Positions 55,899-64,000 of a stretch of DNA of 64,000 nt are shown here, in pieces. A program made the translations under genes and the position numbers. Location of the stretch: the NCBI RefSeq assembly GCF_032884065.1, contig NC_088880.1, forward strand, positions 25,854,715-25,918,714. Reading direction: 5' to 3'. Each line of letters begins with the position of its first letter. Within the stretch, counting starts at the first letter, position 1. The notes beneath the pieces were generated by a model. The model made no database searches, was not told the origin of the DNA, and was given only the letters and a program-made list of their open reading frames with translations. The DNA is from Artemia franciscana (taxonomy: Eukaryota; Arthropoda; Branchiopoda; Anostraca; Artemiidae).

Positions 55899-56897
55899 CC
55901 ATTAAGAAGAGTGTCTGCTCCGACAAGAATCTATCTTTCAAAGCCAACCACTTCATCCCCTGACCTAGTGGACCCATTTGCAACTCCAGAAAAAATGCCA
56001 CCGCCCCCTCAGCCACCATCTACCTACTTTGATAGTTTCAAAAAATCAAAATCAACAGTTCAAATTTCGTTTGGGGAATATCCTAATCCAGGTCAGCTAC
56101 CACCTCCAACAAAACTTGAATTCTTACCGCCTAAAGAAATGTCTGAATTCAAATCTGGAGAAGCACATACACAGAATATGCTTAAAGAAGAACTTAGCGA
56201 AACTCTTTCACGATCTAAGCTTAAGCAGAGAATGAGTGCGTACATGATTTCTGGTGAAGATGGACCAGATACCACTGCGGATAAAAATAAAAGAAGCGTG
56301 AATGGTACTCACAAGGAGGCTGCAGAGCCCAAAGCCCAAAGTGAATGTAAAACTACTTCATCGAACTATATTGCCAACCAAAATGGTTCACAACCATATA
56401 ATCAAAAAATGTCAATAAACAAAACAGCCAAAATAGCTGAGAAAACTGTGTCCACTAGTTCTCTTGAACAGCAAAATGGAGCCCAGCAACAAGGTCAGCT
56501 GATACAAGAAGTTTTGCAGAAATTTAAAAAAAATGAAGGAAGACTTTTAAGTCGTACCGGTGAATTAAAGGTGTCAAAATTGAAAAACGATGATAATAAG
56601 AATTCTAATTTAAAGCCCAAAAGTGGAGCTGATGAAAACGTAAGTTTGAAGCAAAATGGTATCGAAGCAACGACATCTGCCTTGAGATCAAGCAGAGGAA
56701 TTGAAAAAGGTAGTGAGAACACTGTGAAGAATCGACCCGAATTAAAAGATTTAGTGCCAAAAGTAGATATTTCAAATTTTAAAATTCAAACTTATGATTC
56801 AAGTAGTACACCTCATGTTAAAGAATTAGCTGGAAAGTTTGAAAATGGTGTTTTGAAAAAATCTGGTGAAAAGGTCACAATCATCATTAAAAAATAG
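55899..56897 (+). CDS. USH1C-like: Harmonin-like gene, terminal exon: proline/serine-rich tail
   Basis: Acceptor TTCTTTTCTTTCAG|CCA, phase 0, open for 332 codons to TAG at 56895-56897. It begins PLRRVSAPTRIYLSKPTTSS, so exon I's PPLPTDR joins to another Pro/Ser-rich stretch, with further PPPPQPPSTYFDSF and PPPTKLEFLPPKE. MLKEELSETLSRSKLKQRMS is a short amphipathic helix, possibly a protein- or actin-binding motif (inference). A hydrophilic Lys/Asn/Ser-rich region follows. The last ~40 residues (VPKVDISNFKIQTYD to KVTIIIKK) are more ordered. No PDZ3 domain and no C-terminal PDZ ligand are seen. Confidence 0.88.
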   Translation, partial: PLRRVSAPTRIYLSKPTTSSPDLVDPFATPEKMPPPPQPPSTYFDSFKKSKSTVQISFGEYPNPGQLPPPTKLEFLPPKEMSEFKSGEAHTQNMLKEELSETLSRSKLKQRMSAYMISGEDGPDTTADKNKRSVNGTHKEAAEPKAQSECKTTSSNYIANQNGSQPYNQKMSINKTAKIAEKTVSTSSLEQQNGAQQQGQLIQEVLQKFKKNEGRLLSRTGELKVSKLKNDDNKNSNLKPKSGADENVSLKQNGIEATTSALRSSRGIEKGSENTVKNRPELKDLVPKVDISNFKIQTYDSSSTPHVKELAGKFENGVLKKSGEKVTIIIKK

Positions 56898-57189
56898 TGA
56901 AATAGATAGTCTTTTAAGTTATTTCGTTGTATTTTCGATTCCGCTTGGAAGAAATTATTATAAAGACTTGTTTGTAAATTAAAGCAGCATGGAAAGTTCT
57001 AAATTTTTAGATATTATATTATATTTCTATTTATTCGTAAGTTTAAGCAGTAAGCATTACCTGAAGAAATCTATAAAGCAAAAAGCTGTAACCAAGCTCA
57101 GGCTTTGGCAAAGGTGGGTTATGTAAATTCCAGGTAATATTAAGTAATTAGTTAATTTATCAATTTTCATAGAAAATTAATGAATTACA

Positions 57190-57195
57190 AATAAA
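57190..57195 (+). terminator. Candidate polyadenylation signal of the harmonin-like gene
   Basis: AATAAA 293 bases after the stop codon, in an AT-rich 3' region. It is the first canonical hexamer I saw after the stop. Transcript evidence would be needed to confirm use. Confidence 0.45.
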
Positions 57196-60003
57196 TTTTG
57201 AATGAGTAATAGGAAGTATCAATGTTGAATCCGAACCACTTATTTATCTTCTTCTTTTTTTACATGTGAGGAAATGGCATTTTTTTTTAGTTTTGAACAA
57301 AAGAAAATACCTAATGAAAGTGTTTAGCTAATTGAAAAGCCCAAATATAACCCAAAAAGATGCTTCATATTCATCAAAGTATCAATCACTGCGTTGTGGT
57401 GTTATTAAATTTTGTTAATAGCAAATAATACCAGTAAGTTATTATTATTAAATATCTATTGTCACTACTAATAACTCCTGGTCGTTTCAAGCGCAATAAA
57501 ACCAAAGGCAACAATACAGCCATTGCATTAAGAAAAAGAAACTAGAGTTGACGCTGTTAGAGACATGTTATTTAAAAAATTTTTGACCAAAACGTTACTA
57601 ATACTTTCGATGAAAAAAAGGTAAAAAATACAGTTGTAGTTTGTAGTTTATTTCTACGCACAAAACCAAAAAAAGTGGAATACAAACAGTGATAAATTGA
57701 GTAGGTAAAAAAACATAAATCAAAACAAAAAAGACTTCAAACATTGCAGAAAAAATGTAACTAGCCTACTTCAGTAAGAAATAACTCAAAAAAGGGTCAT
57801 ACTCAGAAGTAACATTCAAAGTTCTCACGCCTGGAGCTTCATTAAGACAACTTATTTGTTTGAACCAAACGAAAAACTCATATAAACTCTTTGATACTAG
57901 TTGTCAGGTGATAGAATCAGTTCAAAATAATTTTTTGAAAAAATAGCTGGAAAATTAGAAAATCCGGAAAAATCGACAAAAATTGGGAATAATTTCTGGA
58001 ACAAATTCAAAAAAAATTATAAATATTAGCAGGAGAAACAAATGTAATTTGATTCTGGCTTTACACCTAATAAGCTCTCACAATTTAGGCTAGATCAAAA
58101 TACCAAGGCTTTAAAATTTTTATTGATAACAGATAGAATGTGTATCGATATTGTAAATTAAGAAAAATATTAGAAATAACAATATGTCAAAAAAAAAATA
58201 CAACTAGTATCCAAGATGTTTTAAATCGGTTCAGTTAGGACTTGAAAGCCCCCATAAAAAGTTTATTTTTGAGTTTTTGGGTTTCATGTGGATTTGATCC
58301 AGCAATCAGTTATCTCATAAGCTACAGGCTAAAATCCTACATGCTTGAAAGAATTGTCGAAATATATTCAAATAGAAACATTTTGAAAAATAAATAATTT
58401 TCTTATTCTTTGGAATTCAAATTGCTTAAATTAAGTTTTTAGCAATAAAAAATCCAACCCTGAGACTAAATACCCAATTTCAAAGAAACAGTTACTGTTT
58501 TAGTGCAGTTTGCAGGGAGTTTATCTGGCAGATACATAGATTCTAATTGGATGTACCAGTTTAGGACGGGGGGGGGGCATTTCCACGTCCCAAAGATTGA
58601 CAAAGGGAGTCAAAACACCTGTTTTTGTTTCTTCCTAAAAATCTCCTCACCCCACCCATGTTTTTGTAAATTGGCGTCCCTGAACCTAATTTACTGTAAA
58701 GTGGCGTTAAAATAGCCAGAAATGATTTATTCCATAAGTTAAAATTTTTTATCGACACACTCGACTTCTTAAAGAAATCCAAAGAGCTTTCTTTGTTCTT
58801 TTTTTACTGCGTACCGATTAATAATTCATGAAGCTTTGTCAGTGTTTGTCAGTCCTTGGGTGAGATTCTCCAGGATATTGGTCATCGGACACCTTTTCTG
58901 TAAATATGCAGTTGCGTATCTAAGTAGGGGGGGGAAGCAGGACAGTTACCCTCGGGAACGGCCTCTGAAGAGGGGCATGAACTGAGTGGTTGTTTTTTAA
59001 TTATATTGTGGTAGTGATGAGGGGGTAAGATGTATGCGAAGCTAAAAAAAAGTGGAGTATATGCTGCCAAGAAGATTCACATTTAGAGGATTTATGAGAT
59101 ATTTCTCGAGTAAAAATATTTTCATGAATAGTCAAAATAAAAATTTTCATCTTGGATTACTTAGTCACGAAAAATGAGATTAAAAAAAAAGAATTTTGGC
59201 TAAAAAGAAAATTTAAAAAATGATACTTTGCATGTGTTGGAAAACTCATGCAACTCTAGAGGGCCCACCCCTCTAGAGTCTCAGGTGAGTGACCCAATTT
59301 GTTAGCTCAAACATAATAATTAATTCTGTTAAATGAAAATATGCCAAGTTTCTCCAAACGGAAGATGGCGCTGATAGTTTTTTGTCGATGCTCTTACCAG
59401 TTTCCACTTTTATAAGTTATTCATGCTCTTTGGACTATTCAATCAATTATATTGAATTATTCATGAAGAAAATAAATACAATAAAAAAAGGAAGCAAAAG
59501 AGCAAAGCATGCCCCCCCCCTGTATTGTTTCTTCAACCACATCCCTTAATTGTTGAAACTGAACTAACGTGGAAAATTTTATCTCCATTGGAAGGATTTG
59601 TGGATTCCAAATCGTAAAAATCCTATAAAATATAACTTATATGAATATCACTTGGGAAATATTGGTTCTAGGGCAATTTCTGTAACCGTCATAGCAGGTT
59701 TTAGTGTAAGTTTTCTTTTACCGCTCTTAGAGTATTCACTCCCTCCCCAATTGTGTGACTACGAATATACATTGTAGCTTATTCAGATGGCTGAGAACTA
59801 GAATCATCAATACTCCGGAAAAGTATTCATACCGAATTACGTGACTTTGATGCATCAACAAAAGAGCTTGAAGCCCTTCATGGTGGAAGACAATTAGTAT
59901 AAAATGAATTTCCGTATAAAATTATGTCAATTGCATTTCTCACAGATGTATTTGTTGCAACAACTAATTCTTACATATTTAAAATACTTTAAAAAAAGTA
60001 GTG
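57196..60003. other. Intergenic sequence, nothing recognised
   Basis: AT-rich. Isolated G or C runs occur near 58565, 58927 and 59511. No ORF with support and no PDZ3-like exon downstream of the harmonin-like gene. Confidence 0.45.
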
Positions 60004-60008
60004 TCAAG

Positions 60009-60284
60009 CAGGGGTAAATCTCCAGCATTTTTGTTGGGGAGGGGGGTAAGAGGGGTCCATGTTTTACTGCTGATGATTGACACTGTATATGTGTCCGAAA
60101 TATCAGTTAAAAATTTTATATTTGTTTCAAGTTCAATTAAAAGTTTTCGTCCCTATTTTGAACTGTTATATTTTCGTCATGGAAAGGCAGTGTGGTCTTC
60201 GAAGTTATCTAGACATAAAATAACTTTTTCTCCACTTTCTTGGGGATAACTGCCCCCCTCACTTCCTATCAAACGACGCCCCTG
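60009..60284. mobile_element. Possible MITE with short CAGGGG ends
   Basis: The left end is CAGGGGTAAATC and the inverted right end is CAGGGGCGTCG (only 6-7 bases match). It is flanked by TCAAG at 60004-60008 and 60285-60289. A 5-bp repeat is not the hAT size, so the assignment is weak. Confidence 0.35.
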
Positions 60285-60289
60285 TCAAG

Positions 60290-60740
60290 AACACTTTCTA
60301 CTACGGTCAGTCAAACGGGTACCCAAAACTACCTGTAGCCAATTCCTTTTGAAGACAGCTAACAAATCTTCCTCTGTCTTCTAAAGCAACCACTTTTCAG
60401 AACCATGCTTGACCACTGTCAATAATATAGCTTCCAATAAACATGTCCTGGTTCACAGATATAACTTCCTTTTTCGCCAAACAAAAAACCTGGACCTTCG
60501 CTATTTAGTTTTTTATATCTCCCCTACATTTACCATCTTTACTAATGTTATTACCCAGGTAAGTGACGCTATCCACTGGATAGATCTTCTAATTAACGAA
60601 CATTAATTCTTCAGTTTTATTTATTCGTAGTCTAAGCAACTTAGTCTTCTTAACATTAGTTTTCTTACATATGCTTGCACCCCAAACTCTTAATACAATA
60701 GCCTTCATCACTTTTTCAATTTGTGCTTAAATAAAAAAGC
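60290..60740 (-). pseudogene. RTE-like LINE relic
   Basis: The - strand reads VKKTKLLRLRINKTEELMFV, VDSVTYLGNNISKDGKC, IAKVQVFCLAKKEV, then SSMVLKSGCFRRQRK. This is the segment between the RT core and the C-terminal region of the family at 12961-13560. Stops and frameshifts throughout. Confidence 0.65.
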
Positions 60741-61549
60741 TGAGTGTTAATAATAATAATTTTATTATTTTATTAATTTATTAATTTAATAATTTTTCTT
60801 TTATTAATTTAAATAATAATAAATAATTAATTTAACATTAAATAATAACGTTTCTTTTATTAATTTACTGAATTGTCACCTAGTTCAAGCTAGTAATTCT
60901 GGATATTCAACAGTTGGAAGAAAAAAAAATCATTTGGTAAAGGAAGTAGTTTAATTGTTGGATTCTTTAGCGCAAGAGTCTCTACTCTAGATAGGGACTG
61001 CAGGGGACTTCAGGGAGGCATTCCCAAAACAAAAATTCAAGGTTTAGTGACTTTTTGAAAATTTTTCACAGTCTTCATACAAAGTTTCTGTTCTGAATTT
61101 TTAAATGTTGAGCATCCCAACCACCGACCCACCCCTCTACCCGAAATTTAGTGTGCATTTCCTTGATATGATTCACTCTCAAATATGTATATTTTAATTA
61201 ATATCATTAAAATTAAATAGTTATACCATAAAAGAATGTGGAACTGAATACCAAACAGAGGAAAAAGTATACCTGATTGATGTAGTATATGAATTAATCG
61301 ATGTTTTAGGAAGAAAGTACCTGATCGAGATAAGAACTGCAAGGGACTTCAGGTTGGCACTTCCAAAACAAAATCCAATGTTCAGTGACCTCTCTATTAT
61401 TTTTATATTTTTCATATTAATTAACTGTTTTCCAAGTCTTTATATCTTGTTTGTCTCCCCCCCTCCTGAACCAAAAATTTAACTTACACTTAAAAAAACA
61501 GATTTAATTTGAAAAGACAATCGAAAGCTTCTTGTTAGGAATTTAGTGG
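60741..61549. other. Intergenic sequence, AT-rich
   Basis: Contains TTAATTTATTAATTTAATA-type low complexity at 60745-60850. No supported gene. Confidence 0.5.
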
Positions 61550-62386
61550 TTAAAAGAAAACCAGCAATCTATCGTTCGAGCTCAAATCTGACGCACATTT
61601 AACTTCTGCATTAATGTCAGCTAGTTTAAACATCAAAGATAGATGGTTAGGAATGTTAAACCGCCCTCTTATTTCATTTTGGAACTCTTGCCACCTCTGT
61701 GGATCATCACCTAAATTAATAATGGAGAAGCTGTTTGGAGAATTATAAGCCGCGACAAAGATCCTCTTCTGAACTTCCGGCTGAGATTCAATTGGCTGCT
61801 GAATAACTACTTGTCTACTTCCAACTTCCTTATTACTTCGTCTAAGCTCCCGGATCAGATCCGCTACTTCTGCTGGATTATCAACTATCAGAAGTGCTGT
61901 CGTTGACACAAACTGTAGCCTCACTTTAGATACCCTAAATATCGTACAGCCTTGGCCTCTGTTATCAACACCTACTTCCACAATGTTTTCATAATAATAT
62001 TCTCCAGAATCAAGTCCTGTTGTTTGCGAACAGCAGCTACAGGGTGGGGAATATTCTTCAACAGAAATAATAAGTCGGTCGTTTGTGATGATATACAGGG
62101 TGTTTTTTAAACATTCTTTAATATTTGAAGCGGTGAAGCAGAGACACGGACCTACACAAATGAGGTGTGGCCAAAAGCAAGGAATAATTGCGAATGTCTT
62201 TAACTGAGCATAAGCAACAGTATTAATGGCACTTTCACTCGGACGAAGGGCAGCATGGATAATAGAGTCTGGCCCAACTAAACTTCGTGCTTTTATCATA
62301 TCTTCCTCGGTTCCAAGAGTTTTCAGCTCAGGTGACCTCATACTTTGGTCGTAAGTAGGCGGGGCTGTTGAAACAGAAGACTTCAT
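61550..62386 (-). CDS. Intact 278-codon gene of unknown function
   Basis: An unbroken single-exon frame, MKSSVSTAPPTYDQSMRSPE to NDRLLVFF, TAA at 61552-61550. Residues 9-12 are PPTY, a PPxY motif that binds WW domains. Around residues 64-90 is a hydrophobic, Cys-rich segment (FAIIPCFWPHLICVGPCLCF) that could sit in or on a membrane. It is followed by TLYIITNDRLIISVEEY, which resembles strand patterns of PH-like membrane-associated domains, then a CSCCS cluster. The last ~45 residues (FNIPNHLSLMFKLADI, ASDLSSNDRLLVFF) look like a ubiquitin/PB1-type fold. These are visual impressions, not family matches. An acceptor-like TACTTTTTAG lies 13 bases before the ATG, so a 5' UTR intron is likely. Confidence 0.75.
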   Translation of the reverse strand: MKSSVSTAPPTYDQSMRSPELKTLGTEEDMIKARSLVGPDSIIHAALRPSESAINTVAYAQLKTFAIIPCFWPHLICVGPCLCFTASNIKECLKNTLYIITNDRLIISVEEYSPPCSCCSQTTGLDSGEYYYENIVEVGVDNRGQGCTIFRVSKVRLQFVSTTALLIVDNPAEVADLIRELRRSNKEVGSRQVVIQQPIESQPEVQKRIFVAAYNSPNSFSIINLGDDPQRWQEFQNEIRGRFNIPNHLSLMFKLADINAEVKCASDLSSNDRLLVFF

Positions 62387-63404
62387 GTTGCTGTTAGACC
62401 TAAAAAGTACTAATATTTTTAATCATTCAAATTACATCATAACAATGATAATAAAAAGACGAAGATAACACTCAAAGAGGATTGCTCCAGAATCAAATAC
62501 TTCACGGTAAGGAAAAGAGGGTGTGGGCTTACAAAATGAGTTTTAAGCCAAAATTATTTAATCTAGCCCAAAAAGAAGAGTGTTCTTCAATTGGGGAGAA
62601 ATTTACCCCTTATCCTGCCTAATATGGAACTAAATATAAGTAATGGGAACTCTTATCTATCTAGTATCTTATCTTCCTGCCATTTTTTTGTGATAATTAA
62701 CATCTATTTAAAGCTAGGTTAGCTTCATTCAAGCTAGGTCAAGTTTCATTAACCATACTAAGATATCTAACTAACGCGTGCACGCCCAAGACTTAACCAT
62801 ACTCTCATGGTACAATGAGCGTATGACAACAAATTAAAAAAAAATTAATTTTCCTTGTTATTAGACTGTTTATTATTTATTTCTTTTTTGCGTAGTTTTA
62901 TTGTTTGTTTCTTAAATTTATTGTTTTTTATTGTTTTTGTTTCCTAAGTTTAATTTTAAGCCTTTTTTAAAGGTTTTTTTCTTACTTTCCCTCCTGAATA
63001 CTTGATAAGCTGATTTAAAAACAAGAAATGACTACAACTGAATTGCTATTATTTTGTGTCTAAGAAAATCAGTTACGATTTTATGGTAATTTAATTGAAC
63101 AAAGAATCAGCTTTTGATGATGCAGTTTTTTATTGAATTTGTTGTATTTCTGCAATCAATTGATTTCAGCTTAAAATAATACCAAAACAAAGCACTGTTA
63201 TTATAATTAAATTCACTACCAGTTTTGAGGAAGTGCTGTAGCCAAATAGGTGGGGTATTAGCCATTCCCAGCAAAAACATATTCGAAGACCTTTCCTAAA
63301 TTCAAAAGAATTGAATAGGACCCCCCTTCAAACAGCGCTGAAAATTTTCAACCTTTTTAGTCTTCAGAATGTCTTTTACAGCCTTTTGGATGTTTATAAA
63401 GTCC
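62387..63404. other. Upstream region of the - strand gene, nothing recognised
   Basis: Presumably holds the promoter and first non-coding exon, but I could not place a TATA box or start site. T-rich at 62860-62960. Confidence 0.4.
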
Positions 63405-63510
63405 AAAATGATGGACAATTATTTTTGTCACATCAAAAGGGCTCTAGAACTTTTAATTTCTGGTGAAATGAGCCCTCTCTCGATATTTTAGAGTCATTGG
63501 TCGGATTTTT
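63405..63510 (+). repeat. Internal R1 fragment
   Basis: AAAAGGGCTCTAGAACTTTT and AATGAGCCCTCTCTCGATAT match the middle of R1. The hairpin end is absent. Confidence 0.6.
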
Positions 63511-64000
63511 TCTTTGAATTAAAAAATTATAAACAATATTCTGTGACTACGGGCTAACCCTACTCAGTGACAGGAGTTACGAAATGGTAACTAGAAGAAA
63601 TGTCAAATATCGACGGTAAAATATTAGAGCAGCTGTGATTGCAGAGGGTAAAATACTTGAAGTTCATTGTAGTTCAACCCCAAACGCATTCCTCTCTTCC
63701 CTACACCCTCAACGACCAGTTATAAACTGCCTGAATAAAGCGACCTATTACTTCTTAAACTGTTTCTCCTCCAAGTATGAAACAGGACATTTTTCAAAAA
63801 TAGGTACTCGTCCCGAAGGGTATTCTAAGTTGGTCCCCTGCAAAATAACTCCTCTATATCTTCTATCATAATTTCAATGCGAGTTCAGGAGAAATTCCGG
63901 AGGGATAAAGCCAGATGTAAGTTTCCCTCCAATGTTTATTTTTCGTCTTCCCTTTTTCATAACAGAAACATTTCGTTCCAGGGATGGTTTTAAGGTGATT
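63511..64000. other. No recognised feature
   Basis: A 78-codon open frame on + (63635-63871) has no recognisable similarity and no clear splice or start context, so I do not call it a gene. Confidence 0.4.

Noticed and set aside
57000-61500. A downstream PDZ3 exon of the harmonin-like gene
   Set aside because: I read this region for PDZ-like strand and GLGF motifs on + and found none; the terminal exon also has its own stop and a poly(A) signal candidate.
63635-63871. 78-codon ORF as a gene or exon
   Set aside because: No recognisable similarity, no supported start or splice context, and it sits just after an R1 fragment.

Overview
This is a eukaryotic, AT-rich, intron- and transposon-dense window, most likely from an arthropod. 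The pointers are arthropod-style Helitrons and non-LTR retrotransposons, spliceosomal introns of several kb, and a nuclear copy of mitochondrial ND6 that reads through only with the invertebrate mitochondrial code (TGA = Trp). A crustacean is my guess; the species cannot be named from the sequence alone.

The main host gene is on the + strand and runs from before the window to 56,897. I assembled ten coding exons by splice sites and reading phase: 14822-14968, 20194-20338, 25826-26019, 31180-31450, 40964-41062, 42435-42500, 44412-44480, 45071-45187 (least certain), 49403-49576 and 55899-56897. The first three encode the PDZ1-PDZ2 linker and a whole PDZ2 domain that read like vertebrate harmonin (USH1C). 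The next exons give a coiled coil, followed by a proline/serine-rich tail. The N-terminal domain and PDZ1 must lie upstream of the window, and no PDZ3 is visible. One intron (26020-31179) appears to use a GC donor. A second, intact single-exon gene of unknown function (278 codons) lies on the - strand at 61550-62386.

Almost everything else is repeats. (1) Helitron clusters occupy about 1-10,900, 29,656-31,026 and 51,039-53,575. They have 5'-TC ends, 3' hairpin plus CTAG ends, A/T insertion flanks, decayed Rep/helicase fragments, embedded tRNA-like modules, CRE-like TGACGTCA arrays, internal (TA)n and a minisatellite. (2) An unnamed dispersed family, called R1 here, has a constant hairpin end (CAGTTCGTGGTAACGAACTG) and variable truncation at the other end. 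One nested copy has an 11-bp target-site duplication and a known empty site, which makes R1 look like a non-autonomous retroposon. (3) Non-LTR retrotransposon relics lie mostly antisense to the host gene. (4) Two hAT-type MITEs have perfect 8-bp target-site duplications. (5) There is an ND6 NUMT, a roughly 300-bp tandem repeat and several microsatellites.

Layout: 1-10,900 nested Helitrons; 10,900-14,820 an R1 copy and a LINE relic; 14,822-56,897 the harmonin-like gene, with repeats in its introns; 57,000-61,500 mostly empty intergenic sequence; 61,550-62,386 the orphan gene; then no recognisable gene to the end.
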